Shown here: positions 43,045 to 52,369 of the stretch, piece by piece
How the letters are laid out: every line of letters begins with the position of its first letter
How positions within the stretch are numbered: the stretch's first letter is position 1
Origin: Herminiimonas contaminans
GTDB taxonomy: Bacteria; Pseudomonadota; Gammaproteobacteria; Burkholderiales; Burkholderiaceae_D
NCBI RefSeq assembly: GCF_015645465.1
Contig: NZ_JADOEL010000013.1
Span: 60,630 to 124,629 of the forward strand
Length of the DNA: 64,000 nt
Direction of reading: 5' to 3'
Notes under the pieces: model-generated
The model's database searches: none
Told to the model about the DNA's origin: nothing
The model's input: the letters and a program-made list of their open reading frames with translations, nothing else
Translations under genes and position numbers: made by a program

Positions 43045-44439
43045 TTAATTGTTATCGGTATCGATGAAACGCATTTTGAAATTACGTCCCTTGATGTTGC
43101 CATTGCTTAAACGCGCATAAGCCTTGTCCGCCACCTTGCGATCCAGCGCGACATAGGTCATGAATTCAAACACATTGATCTTGCCGACCTGTTCCTTGGT
43201 GAGGCCAGCATCGCCGGTCAGTGCGCCGAGCAAATCGCCGGGACGCAGCTTGTCTTTCTTGCCGCCCATAATGCACAGCGTCACCATGGGTGCGTGCAAG
43301 TCGCCACCTTCAGCTACTTCGAGTTCGTTCAGCTCATACCATTGCACCGGCTTGTTCTGATATTCCTCTATCAGCTTGACCCATTTCTTTTCATTCGGCG
43401 CGCACAGGCTCAGCGCCAGGCCCTTGTCACCACCACGACCGGTACGGCCGATGCGGTGGATATGTACTTCGGTATCTTTCGAGACATCGACGTTGATCAC
43501 CGCGCCCAGCGACTGGATATCGAGTCCGCGTGCAGCGACGTCGGTGGCGACCAGTACCGAGCAACTTTGATTCGCAAACAGCACCAGGATCTCATCACGT
43601 TCGCGTTGTTCCAGTTCACCGTATAAGGCTAGCGCGCTGAAACCTTGTGCGCGCAACTCGGCTGCCAGTTCGCGGCAATGGATTTTGGTATTGCAAAAAG
43701 CCAGCGTGGACACCGGACGGTAGTGCTTCAGCAGCGTCGCAACAGCGGCATTGCGGTCGTCATAGTCGACCGCATAGAAACGTTGCTCGATCTGGCTGTC
43801 ATCGTGTTGTGCTTCGACTTTGATCTCGACCGGATCGCGCAGGAACTCGGCGCTGGCGCGGCGTATATCGTCGGGATAGGTCGCGGAGAACAGCAAAGTC
43901 TGGCGACGTGTCGGACAGGCGCTGACGATGCCTGCAATCTCTTCATAAAAGCCCATATCGACCATGCGATCAGCTTCATCCAGCACCAGCGTCTGTACTT
44001 TGGACAGATTGATCGTTTCGCGTGAGATGTGATCACGGATACGGCCAGGTGTACCGACCACGATGTGTGCGCCATGCTCAAGCGAGGCGATTTGCGGACG
44101 CATCGGAGCACCACCGCACAGCGTGAGTACTTTGATGTTTTCGGTGGCGCGCGCGAGGCGACGCAGTTCATTTGATACCTGATCCGCGAGTTCACGCGTC
44201 GGACAAATCACCAGTGCCTGCACCGCAAACCAGGTCGGGTTCAGCTTTTGCAGCAAGCCTATGCCAAACGCTGCGGTCTTGCCGCTGCCGGTCTTGGCTT
44301 GCGCAATCAAATCGCGTAACTCCAGTATCACAGGCAGGCTCTGCGCCTGTATCGGCGTCATCTCGCGATAGCCGAGCGATTCCAGATTGCTCAGCATGGC
44401 AGGTGAGAGGGCGAGACTGGAAAAGGAGGTGGCGGTCAT
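43045..44439 (-). CDS. dbpA: ATP-dependent RNA helicase DbpA
   Basis: 464 residues from ATG 44439 (MTATSFSSLALSPAMLSNL), similar to E. coli DbpA (457). DEAD-box motifs in order: TPIQAQSLP (Q), AKTGSGKTAA (I), PTRELA (Ia), TPGR, VLDEADRMVD (II), FSATYP (III), DVAARGLDI and HRIGRTGR (V, VI). The C-terminal RNA-binding domain (VTLCIMGGKKDKLRPGDLLGALTG) recognises hairpin 92 of 23S rRNA in DbpA proteins, giving a role in 50S ribosome assembly. An extra 15 residues to 44484 are unlikely. Confidence 0.93.
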   Translation of the reverse strand: MTATSFSSLALSPAMLSNLESLGYREMTPIQAQSLPVILELRDLIAQAKTGSGKTAAFGIGLLQKLNPTWFAVQALVICPTRELADQVSNELRRLARATENIKVLTLCGGAPMRPQIASLEHGAHIVVGTPGRIRDHISRETINLSKVQTLVLDEADRMVDMGFYEEIAGIVSACPTRRQTLLFSATYPDDIRRASAEFLRDPVEIKVEAQHDDSQIEQRFYAVDYDDRNAAVATLLKHYRPVSTLAFCNTKIHCRELAAELRAQGFSALALYGELEQRERDEILVLFANQSCSVLVATDVAARGLDIQSLGAVINVDVSKDTEVHIHRIGRTGRGGDKGLALSLCAPNEKKWVKLIEEYQNKPVQWYELNELEVAEGGDLHAPMVTLCIMGGKKDKLRPGDLLGALTGDAGLTKEQVGKINVFEFMTYVALDRKVADKAYARLSNGNIKGRNFKMRFIDTDNN

Positions 44440-44575
44440 GGATTTTGAAGTAATGCGGCAAAGGACACGCAGTCTAACAGGCATGGGCGGCAGATGCGGA
44501 ATTCAGCTGCATAAAGCGCCAATAAATTCATGCAAGCGTGGCGACTTGCATATTGGCATCACATTGCGAGCAAAA

Positions 44576-45745
44576 TCAGGCAGTCAATCTTACCGAGCTG
44601 GCGAGTGTGCAACCACGTCCTTGCGACTTGGCTTCGTATAGTGCGAAGTCGGCTCGCTGCAACATGGCGTCTATGGTGTCTTCATCGTGCAAACGCATGG
44701 CAATACCGGCGCTATAAGAGAGGTTGAATCCCAGCTCCTGGAGGGAGTGCTGCGCCAGCCACTGGCGCATGCGTTGATCATATGCCATCACCGCGTTGAG
44801 ATCCGCACATTTGAGCAGCACACAAAATTCCTCACCACCGTATCGACAGAATACGTCCCCGGTACGGCTGACAGCCCGCAATCCGCTCGCAAAAAGCTGG
44901 AGCGCGCCGTCGCCCACAGTGTGGCCGTGTGTGTCGTTGATTTGCTTGAAATAGTCGAGATCTATCATCAGCAAGGCAATAGGCTGTCGGTAGCGCATGC
45001 TGCTGGCGAAGTCGATGCCAGCCTGCAGCAGCCAGGCGCGACGATTCAGGACACCAGTCAGGCCGTCCAGTGTGGCCAGCCGTTCCAGCTCGCGTGCAGC
45101 TTCGTCACGATGAGCGAGCAGGATAGCGACGACTGACAGCACCATCATCGAATTCGATGACAAGGCAAATATCTGGTTGACCAGATAGGGGCCAAAGAAA
45201 TTCGGGAATTCGGCAGTGTAGAACGCACCCAGCACCGCGCGGCAGGCCAGCACGATCATTTGTATGGTGAGGCAAATGGCCAATAGCCAGCGCCAGCGTC
45301 CGACTGCTACCGTTGGTGGGCGACACAGTTCAACGATCACCGTGGCGATCTGCAAGGCCAGCAGGGCGTTGGCCCAGCCCACGCGGAATGGATAGTTGGC
45401 AAAGCCTATGCTGTAGCCGACGGTCATTAATACGGCAATGGCCGCAGGCGTACGTGCACTGACCTTGCGGCCGCACCATATCTGAAAGGCCATGGCATTG
45501 AATACCATGCCACTCGAAACACAGCCCATCGCTATGGTAGACAGCAGTTGGTCGGCCCATCCGCCGGGTACGGTTGCGCTCGATGAAAACAGCGAAATCC
45601 AACCTGCCGTTTGCAGCACGATCCCGGTTTGCGCGTACCGTGCGGCACGATTCACCCGACCCATAAAGTACGGCAGTGCGACGGCCATGATGCACAAATT
45701 GAGTGTCATGGCGACAAACAGGGAAAAGACGTCGATTTTTGGCAC
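44576..45745 (-). CDS. Membrane-bound diguanylate cyclase (GGDEF)
   Basis: About 389 residues if GTG 45745 is the start (MPKIDVFSLFVAMTLNLCIM); longer in-frame starts to 45880 give an unlikely Cys/Arg-rich N-terminus. Six or so hydrophobic helices (about 5-190) form a membrane sensor of unknown ligand. A C-terminal GGDEF domain follows: DGLTGVLNRRAWL, LLMIDLDYFKQINDTHGH and the active-site loop FCRYGGEEFCVLL. No RxxD inhibitory site is evident five residues before GGEEF. It makes cyclic di-GMP. Monocistronic. Confidence 0.85.
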   Translation of the reverse strand: MPKIDVFSLFVAMTLNLCIMAVALPYFMGRVNRAARYAQTGIVLQTAGWISLFSSSATVPGGWADQLLSTIAMGCVSSGMVFNAMAFQIWCGRKVSARTPAAIAVLMTVGYSIGFANYPFRVGWANALLALQIATVIVELCRPPTVAVGRWRWLLAICLTIQMIVLACRAVLGAFYTAEFPNFFGPYLVNQIFALSSNSMMVLSVVAILLAHRDEAARELERLATLDGLTGVLNRRAWLLQAGIDFASSMRYRQPIALLMIDLDYFKQINDTHGHTVGDGALQLFASGLRAVSRTGDVFCRYGGEEFCVLLKCADLNAVMAYDQRMRQWLAQHSLQELGFNLSYSAGIAMRLHDEDTIDAMLQRADFALYEAKSQGRGCTLASSVRLTA

Positions 45746-46232
45746 TGGCTGTACTCTCAAAAAATAAGCGTTTGAAACGCAGCGCCCTGGGCCGCTTGCT
45801 GAAATAGTCGGGAAACATGCCATCCGGAGCAGGCCCCAGAGACAGAGATGAGTTGCGTAAAAGCTTGTGCGATGCGGCATGCATGCCGCAACAACATGGG
45901 TGACATCTTACCGCCTTGCAACTCAAGTTGGAAGGTTGCTAACGGCTGTGCACTTTGATGCACGTGTGCGGTGGTTTGTGTAGCGTTCGCGTCCGGATCG
46001 CCACTCCTTCATTCCTTCACATCGCTTATTTGCCCAATTGAAATCATGTAAACGCCTGAAAAGCGCTGATTTTTCACGACCAAATATATGTTTTCATAAT
46101 ACGGAATATTAATATCGCGCTGCATCAATAAAAAATTCCAAAGGGTAGAATATCGTTTCACATTCAGAAAAATACATTATAAGTATGTGATAAATAACGA
46201 AAATAAAAAATTAAAATATCTTATATAAGACA

Positions 46233-46261
46233 TTGTTGCTGTGCGCAATATCGCCTATGAT
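46233..46261 (+). promoter_or_regulatory. Predicted aceA promoter with overlapping palindrome
   Basis: TTGTTG, a 17-base spacer and TATGAT lie 59 bases before aceA. The imperfect palindrome ATTGTTGCTGTGCGCAAT (46232-46249) overlaps the -35 box and could be an operator for a glyoxylate regulator. The rest of the 574-base gap (45746-46319) is AT-rich and holds no gene I can see. Confidence 0.5.
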
Positions 46262-46319
46262 TAAGTCAATGTTTTTTCTTGTCTTTGTTATTTCACGCAT
46301 TTAACTGAGGAGAATCATC

Positions 46320-47642
46320 ATGGCAAACCGCGAACAGCAAATCGAAGCACTCAACCGGGACTGGAAGGAAAATCCGCGCTGGAAAGGCGTGACACGCAAT
46401 TACACGGCTGAAGACGTGGTGCGCCTGCGTGGCTCGCTGCAAGTCGAACACACACTGGCACAACGTGGTGCCGACAAGCTGTGGGAGATGTGCAATAACG
46501 AACCCTTCGTCAATTCGCTGGGTGCGCTGACCGGCAATCAGGCGATGCAACAGGTAAAAGCAGGTTTGAAAGCGATCTACCTGTCGGGTTGGCAGGTCGC
46601 CGGTGATGCCAATGTCGCCGGTGAAATGTATCCGGATCAATCCTTGTATCCGGCCAATTCGGTACCGCTGGTGGTCAAGCGCATCAACAACACCTTCCAG
46701 CGCGCCGACCAGATCCAGTGGTCGGAAGGCAAGGGTGATGTCGACTTCTTTGCGCCTATCGTGGCAGATGCGGAAGCTGGTTTCGGTGGTGTGCTGAATG
46801 CCTATGAGCTGATGAAAGCAATGATAGAAGCGGGCGCTGCCGGCGTGCACTTCGAAGATCAGCTGGCTTCGGTCAAGAAATGCGGACACATGGGCGGCAA
46901 GGTACTGGTGCCTACCCGTGAAGCAGTAGAGAAACTCAATGCGGCGCGCCTCGCTGCTGACGTCTGCGGTACACGCACGCTGGTGATCGCGCGTACCGAT
47001 GCCGAAGCAGCTGACTTGCTGACCTCGGATGTCGATGCCAACGATAAACCTTTCCTCACTGGTGAGCGTACGGTAGAAGGTTTCTACAAAACCCGTTCCG
47101 GCTTCGACCAGGCAGTCTCGCGCGGTCTCGCTTATGCGCCGTATGTCGATATGTTGTGGTGCGAAACCGGCAAGCCGGATCTGCAATTCGCCAAGCAATT
47201 TGCAGATGCGATTCATGCCAAATTCCCCGGCAAGATGCTGGCCTATAACTGCTCGCCATCGTTCAACTGGAGAAAAAACCTCGACGACGCAACCATTGCC
47301 AAGTTCCAGAAGGAGCTGGGCGCGATGGGCTACAAATTCCAATTCATCACACTGGCCGGTTTCCATTCGTTGAACTATTCGATGTTCAACCTCGCACATG
47401 GTTACGCCCGCAACCAAATGTCGGCCTTCGTCGAATTGCAGGAAGCCGAGTTTGCAGCTGCGGACAAAGGCTTCACCGCCGTAAAACATCAGCGCGAAGT
47501 CGGCACCGGCTATTTCGATGCGATCACCCAGGTCATCCAGCAAGGTCAGTCTTCGACTACCGCCTTGCATGGCTCTACCGAAGACGAACAATTTTTTGAC
47601 AGCAAAGTAGCCAAGGTTTGTATTGCAGGGCGCGCAGCTTAG
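46320..47642 (+). CDS. aceA: Isocitrate lyase
   Basis: 440 residues. It splits isocitrate into succinate and glyoxylate, the first step of the glyoxylate shunt needed for growth on acetate or fatty acids. The catalytic loop KKCGHMGGK has Cys188 (Cys195 in E. coli), with ADAEAGFGG and EDQLAS upstream and the tail typical of the roughly 430-residue class. The ribosome site GAGGAG is eight bases before the ATG. Followed 94 bases later by malate synthase, the shunt's second enzyme. Confidence 0.97.
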   Translation: MANREQQIEALNRDWKENPRWKGVTRNYTAEDVVRLRGSLQVEHTLAQRGADKLWEMCNNEPFVNSLGALTGNQAMQQVKAGLKAIYLSGWQVAGDANVAGEMYPDQSLYPANSVPLVVKRINNTFQRADQIQWSEGKGDVDFFAPIVADAEAGFGGVLNAYELMKAMIEAGAAGVHFEDQLASVKKCGHMGGKVLVPTREAVEKLNAARLAADVCGTRTLVIARTDAEAADLLTSDVDANDKPFLTGERTVEGFYKTRSGFDQAVSRGLAYAPYVDMLWCETGKPDLQFAKQFADAIHAKFPGKMLAYNCSPSFNWRKNLDDATIAKFQKELGAMGYKFQFITLAGFHSLNYSMFNLAHGYARNQMSAFVELQEAEFAAADKGFTAVKHQREVGTGYFDAITQVIQQGQSSTTALHGSTEDEQFFDSKVAKVCIAGRAA

Positions 47643-47659
47643 TGTCTTGTAAAAGGAGG

Positions 47660-47679
47660 CCGCACCCGTGGGGGTGCGG
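47660..47679 (+). other. Hairpin between aceA and aceB
   Basis: CCGCACCC and GGGTGCGG form an 8-bp perfect stem with a 4-base loop, 17 bases after the aceA stop. No T-run follows, so partial termination or mRNA processing is more likely than a full terminator. Confidence 0.55.
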
Positions 47680-47736
47680 TTAGTTTGAAGTTATAACAAA
47701 GTAGACCATCACTGATTTAATTATACGGAGACAAGC

Positions 47737-49335
47737 ATGACTGAGAGCACGATAGACATCCCGGCAGGTATCGAAATTGAAGGCGAGTTCAAAGCGGACT
47801 ACGAACAGGTGTTGACGCCTGAAGCGCTGGCGTTGGTCGTCAAACTGAGCCGTAGCTTTGAAGCGCGCCGTCAAGAATTGCTGGCGATACGAGTCCAACG
47901 TGCCAAGCGTATCGACGCCGGTGAACGTCCGGACTTCCTGCCGGAGACTGCCGCGATCCGCGCAGCCGACTGGCGCATCGCACCGATACCGGAAGCACTG
48001 GCTTGCCGCCGCGTCGAAATTACCGGCCCGGTCGATCGCAAGATGGTGATCAATGCGCTTAACTCGGGTGCCGATGTGTACATGGCTGATTTCGAAGATG
48101 CGAATACACCGAACTGGGAAAACCAGATCGAAGGCCAGCTTAATTTGATCGATGCCGTGCGCAAAACCATCACCACCGAGCGCAACGGCAAGCAATACAA
48201 ACTCAACGACAAAATCGCGACCCTGCTGGTGCGCCCGCGTGGCTGGCACCTTGACGAGAAACATGTGCTGGTCGATGGCAAACGCGTATCCGGCGGTATC
48301 TTCGACTTCGCGCTGTACATGTATCACAACGCGCATGAATTGCTGAAACGTGGCTCAGGCCCATTCTTCTATCTGCCTAAACTGGAGTCGCATCTGGAAG
48401 CGCGCCTGTGGAATGACATCTTCGTCATGACGCAACGTGAACTGGGCCTGCCTCAGGGTACGATCAAGGCGACCGTGTTGATCGAAACCATACTCGCTGC
48501 TTTCGAAATGGATGAAATCCTGTACGAACTGAAAGACCACAGCGCAGGTTTGAATGCGGGGCGCTGGGACTACATCTTTTCGTGCATCAAAAAATTCCGC
48601 CTGGACAAAGACTTCTGCCTGGCCGATCGCGCCAAGGTTACGATGACCGTGCCTTTCATGCGTTCCTACGCTTTGCTGTTGCTGAAGACCTGTCACCGTC
48701 GCGGTGCACATGCAATGGGTGGTATGGCCGCGCTGATCCCGATCAAAAACGATCCGGTCAAGAATGAACTGGCGATGAATGCGGTGCGCATAGACAAGGA
48801 ACGTGATGCGATAGATGGCTACGACGGTGGCTGGGTCGCGCATCCGGGCCTGGTCGATCTGGCGATGACAGAATTCAAAAAAGTCCTGGGTGACAAACCT
48901 AATCAGATCAACAAACAGCGTGATGATGTGCATGCAACGGCGGATGATTTGCTGGCCTTCCAGCCGGAAACGCCGATCACCGAAGCAGGCCTGCGCTACA
49001 ACATCAACGTCGGTATCCACTACCTCGGTAGCTGGCTGGACGGCAATGGCTGCGTGCCTATCCACAACCTGATGGAAGATGCGGCAACTGCAGAGATCAG
49101 CCGCTCGCAAGTCTGGCAATGGATACGTTCGAGCAAGGGCGTACTGGATGACGGCCGTAAAATCACCGCAGAAATGGTGCGGCCTATGATTCAGGAAGAG
49201 CTGCTGAAAGTGAAGCAGGATGCGCCTAACGGCAGCAGCCCCAGCTATGCGCGCGCAGCGCAAATCTTCGAGGAAATGTCGACGGCAACTGCATTTGCAG
49301 AATTCCTGACACTACCTCTATACGAAGAAATTTGA
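47737..49335 (+). CDS. aceB: Malate synthase A
   Basis: 532 residues, the length of MSA (E. coli AceB 533). It condenses glyoxylate with acetyl-CoA to malate. Landmarks are YMADFEDANTPNWENQIEGQ (about 109-128), LVRPRGWHLDEKHVLVDG, GLPQGTIKATVLIETILAAFEMDEI and GRWDYIFSCIKKF, with the catalytic Asp region further on (HNLMEDAATAEISRSQVWQW). It has its own ribosome site (GGAGACAAGC). Ends at a strong terminator shared with converging chrA. Confidence 0.97.
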   Translation: MTESTIDIPAGIEIEGEFKADYEQVLTPEALALVVKLSRSFEARRQELLAIRVQRAKRIDAGERPDFLPETAAIRAADWRIAPIPEALACRRVEITGPVDRKMVINALNSGADVYMADFEDANTPNWENQIEGQLNLIDAVRKTITTERNGKQYKLNDKIATLLVRPRGWHLDEKHVLVDGKRVSGGIFDFALYMYHNAHELLKRGSGPFFYLPKLESHLEARLWNDIFVMTQRELGLPQGTIKATVLIETILAAFEMDEILYELKDHSAGLNAGRWDYIFSCIKKFRLDKDFCLADRAKVTMTVPFMRSYALLLLKTCHRRGAHAMGGMAALIPIKNDPVKNELAMNAVRIDKERDAIDGYDGGWVAHPGLVDLAMTEFKKVLGDKPNQINKQRDDVHATADDLLAFQPETPITEAGLRYNINVGIHYLGSWLDGNGCVPIHNLMEDAATAEISRSQVWQWIRSSKGVLDDGRKITAEMVRPMIQEELLKVKQDAPNGSSPSYARAAQIFEEMSTATAFAEFLTLPLYEEI

Positions 49336-49401
49336 AGCACAGAAAGTTAAAGCGAAATAATTGATGTGTCTGGGATAGCGCTGAAGAGTGCCTTCTCTTG
49401 C

Positions 49402-49437
49402 GCCGGAGTTGCCCTGCAAGGTAACTCCGGCTTTTTT
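49402..49437. terminator. Terminator of aceB
   Basis: GCCGGAGTT/AACTCCGGC stem (49402-49410, 49423-49431) followed by TTTTTT. The last T bases overlap the chrA stop codon on the other strand. Confidence 0.88.
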
Positions 49438-50800
49438 ACAGGGCCAGTGTTTTCAGCAGCAAACCGATAACGGCACTGGCAGCAATGACGTGAATGACAT
49501 TGCGTTTATAGCGTACCAATGCAATCACTGCGACGATAGCCATGCATGTCGCGATCCAGTCAAAGTCTCCGGCAAATCCCTTCGGCCACAACACGTGATA
49601 GGCAAAGAACACCGCCAGGTTCAGGATTACGCCGACGACTGCGGCGGTAATGCCGGTCAGTGGCGCGGTGAATTTCAGGTTGCCATGGGTGGATTCAACC
49701 ATTGGGCCGCCAGCAAAGATAAAGATGAACGAGGGCAGGAAGGTGAACCAGGTCACGAGTATTGCCGCCGTACAACCCGCAATAAACTGCAAGTCCGGGC
49801 CGAACACGGATTGCACATAGGCGCCGACAAAACCGACAAAAGCCACCACCATAATCAGCGGCCCCGGATTGGCTTCGCCCAGCGCCAGGCCATCTATCAT
49901 TTGCGTAGGTGTAAGCCAGTTGTAATGACTGATTGCACCCTGATAGATATACGGTAGCACCGCGTAGGCACCGCCAAAGGTCAGCAAGGCGGCCTTGGTA
50001 AAGAACCAGCTCATCTGTGTCAGCGTATGATCCCAGCCCAGTTGCAGGGTCAGGATCGTCATCGGCACGCACCACAACACGGCTCCAGCCAGCAGGATTT
50101 TGATCAGCCTGGACCAGCGAAATTGCGCATGGGCAGGCGTCGGTGTGTCGTCATCGATCAACGCCGGGCCATACGATTTATCGGCCTGCTTGTGCCCGCC
50201 GCCAACCGTGAATTTGGCCGGCATATAACGGCCGCCGAGAAAACCGGTCAGTGCTGCTGCGGTGACGATGATAGGGAAGGGCACATTTAGCGCAAAGATC
50301 GCGACAAACGACGCGGCCGCTATCGCCCACATCCAGCCATTCTTCAGGGCGCGCGAGCCTATGCGATGGACTGCATGTACGACCACAGCCGTAATCGCCG
50401 GTTTGATGCCGTAAAACAGACCCGCTACCAAAGGCACATGACCGTAGGCGATATACAACCAGGACAGCGTGATCAGGAAAAACAAGGAGGGCAGCACGAA
50501 GAGCGCGCCAGCGGCGATGCCTCCTTTGCTCTTGTGCAGCAGCCAGCCCATATAAGTGGCCAGTTGCTGTGCCTCGGGGCCGGGCAGCAGCATGCAATAG
50601 TTAAGCGCATGCAGGAAGCGCTTTTCACTGATCCAGCGTCTTTGTTCGACTAGCTCCCTGTGCATTAGCGAAATCTGCGCCGCCGGACCACCAAAGCCGA
50701 TAAAGCCCAGCTTGAACCACAGGGCCAGTGCCTGCATGAAACTGACTGGGGCGGGAGTCGCCATAGCTGCTGCGGCAGGGGTGCCAGGTTCTGGGTTCAT
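49436..50800 (-). CDS. chrA: Chromate transporter ChrA, long (two-domain) form
   Basis: About 454 residues from ATG 50800 (MNPEPGTPAAAAM); the frame continues to 50878 but with no ribosome site. Two CHR domains in tandem make the long form. The N-half has FKLGFIGFGGPAAQISLMHRELV and CMLLPGPEAQQLATYMGW; the C-half has FFTKAALLTFGGAYAVLPYIYQ and GLALGEANPGPLIM. It is predicted to expel chromate. It is divergent from a MarR regulator, with an operator-like site between them, so it may be regulated by it. About 12 membrane helices. Confidence 0.92.
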   Translation of the reverse strand: MNPEPGTPAAAAMATPAPVSFMQALALWFKLGFIGFGGPAAQISLMHRELVEQRRWISEKRFLHALNYCMLLPGPEAQQLATYMGWLLHKSKGGIAAGALFVLPSLFFLITLSWLYIAYGHVPLVAGLFYGIKPAITAVVVHAVHRIGSRALKNGWMWAIAAASFVAIFALNVPFPIIVTAAALTGFLGGRYMPAKFTVGGGHKQADKSYGPALIDDDTPTPAHAQFRWSRLIKILLAGAVLWCVPMTILTLQLGWDHTLTQMSWFFTKAALLTFGGAYAVLPYIYQGAISHYNWLTPTQMIDGLALGEANPGPLIMVVAFVGFVGAYVQSVFGPDLQFIAGCTAAILVTWFTFLPSFIFIFAGGPMVESTHGNLKFTAPLTGITAAVVGVILNLAVFFAYHVLWPKGFAGDFDWIATCMAIVAVIALVRYKRNVIHVIAASAVIGLLLKTLAL

Positions 50801-50883
50801 GTCGGATGGAAGGGTTGTGTACTGGAGTGGCAAGACTATTACATAGAGCAGTTGTGTACGGAGCATAAAATAAATCAAATATT

Positions 50884-50902
50884 TAGTTGCATAGCGAATT
50901 AG
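50884..50902. promoter_or_regulatory. Operator-like site upstream of marR (site 1)
   Basis: TAGTTGCATAGCGAATTAG lies between chrA and marR, 19 bases before the marR start. It matches a second site at 51354-51372 at 15 of 19 positions. Probable MarR autoregulation site. Confidence 0.65.
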
Positions 50903-50921
50903 TTTGATCTATGCTGCAGTC

Positions 50922-51338
50922 ATGTTTGATTACTGCCTCTATTTCAATACGACAGCCCTGGCCCGCGTACTCGAACGTGAATGGGCCAAGGCTTTCAAGC
51001 CGTTTGGCCTGACGCCGGCGCAGGCTTTCATGCTGCGGGCAGTGTTGGTGAATCCAGGGATGTTGCAGAGTGAAGTGGCGGCTACTTTGGCGATTTCCCG
51101 TTCAACCGCGACCCGTACGCTGGATGGTTTGCAGCAGATGGGCTTGTTGCGGAGGGTGGCGACCGAGCGTGATGGGCGCGAATCGGCGATCGAACCAAGT
51201 GCTGCGGGTATCGCATTAAGGGAACAGCTGGACGCGGCCAGTGGGGAAGTAAGTAAGCGCCTGAAGAAGGAGCTGGGTCAGGCAAATTTTGATGAAACCG
51301 TTAGTAAAGTTAAAAAAGTTCGCTCAGTCATCAGCTGA
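50922..51338 (+). CDS. MarR-family transcriptional regulator
   Basis: 138 residues from ATG 50922 (MFDYCLYFNTTALARVLERE). Winged helix-turn-helix: TPAQAFMLRAVLVNPGMLQSEVAATLAISRSTATRTLDGLQQMG, then the wing ATERDGRESAIEPSAAG. MarR dimers usually repress until a small ligand binds. It stands between divergent chrA and a downstream tautomerase gene, both with a near-identical operator-like repeat. Its codons end inside a rho-independent terminator. Confidence 0.9.
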   Translation: MFDYCLYFNTTALARVLEREWAKAFKPFGLTPAQAFMLRAVLVNPGMLQSEVAATLAISRSTATRTLDGLQQMGLLRRVATERDGRESAIEPSAAGIALREQLDAASGEVSKRLKKELGQANFDETVSKVKKVRSVIS

Positions 51339-51346
51339 GTTTTTTT
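51323..51346 (+). terminator. Terminator at the end of marR
   Basis: CTCAG/CTGAG stem with a 7-base loop followed by seven T. It overlaps the last codons of marR, so the tautomerase gene needs its own promoter or read-through. Confidence 0.65.
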
Positions 51347-51353
51347 AAATAAG

Positions 51354-51372
51354 TAGTTGTATAGCAAACTAA
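51354..51372. promoter_or_regulatory. Operator-like site upstream of the tautomerase gene (site 2)
   Basis: TAGTTGTATAGCAAACTAA: an inverted repeat (TAGTT...AACTA) matching the site ahead of marR. It lies 12 bases before the tautomerase start and covers the region expected for its promoter. Confidence 0.65.
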
Positions 51373-51384
51373 AAGGAGCTGAAA

Positions 51385-51777
51385 ATGCCTATCCTGAACG
51401 TGAAAGTAAGTGCAGAAAAAACACCGGAACTGACCAGACAAATTGCCGAGTTATTGCTGGACCTGACGACCCGCATCCTGAAAAAGAAGCGCGAAGTCAC
51501 GGCGATTGCTATCGACTATGTGAGCCACGATAGCTGGGTGGTAGGCGGGCATCTCTTGAGCGAGCAAAAGAAAAACAGCTTTTACTTCGACATCAAGATT
51601 ACAGATGAAACCAACACCAAGGATGAAAAGGCGCAGTACATCAGGGAAGCGTTTGCCGGTTTCGAGCGCATCCTGGGCAACCTGCATGAAGAAAGCTATA
51701 TCTATGTGCAGGACGTGAGGGCGGCTTCGTATGGTTATGGTGGTTATACGCAAGAGTATCGTTATCAGCACGGTTGA
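51385..51777 (+). CDS. Tautomerase-superfamily protein (4-OT-like, two-unit length)
   Basis: 130 residues. After removal of Met the N-terminus is Pro1 (MPILNVKVSAEKTPELTRQI), the catalytic base of the 4-oxalocrotonate tautomerase superfamily. At about 130 residues it is twice the size of 4-OT. The second half lacks an internal Pro start, as in other long members. The C-terminus is Tyr/Gly-rich (SYGYGGYTQEYRYQHG). The ribosome site AAGGAGCTG is strong. Probably controlled by the adjacent MarR protein; substrate unknown. Confidence 0.82.
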   Translation: MPILNVKVSAEKTPELTRQIAELLLDLTTRILKKKREVTAIAIDYVSHDSWVVGGHLLSEQKKNSFYFDIKITDETNTKDEKAQYIREAFAGFERILGNLHEESYIYVQDVRAASYGYGGYTQEYRYQHG

Positions 51778-51840
51778 GCGATAGTCAGGGCGAGGTATTT
51801 TTCACCTGAAGGGTTTTGGCACATAATGGAGCTCTATTAA

Positions 51841-52251
<411 letters not shown>

Positions 52252-52369
52252 CGTTAAAGCTTGAATAAGGCGGCGTCAGATACAAGTCAGCCTTATCAAG
52301 TATCCTCTCGGATTGTTTACTTCTGCCTTTGCATAGTCAGGACTTGCAAAGGCTTTCTCTTTTCTGTTC

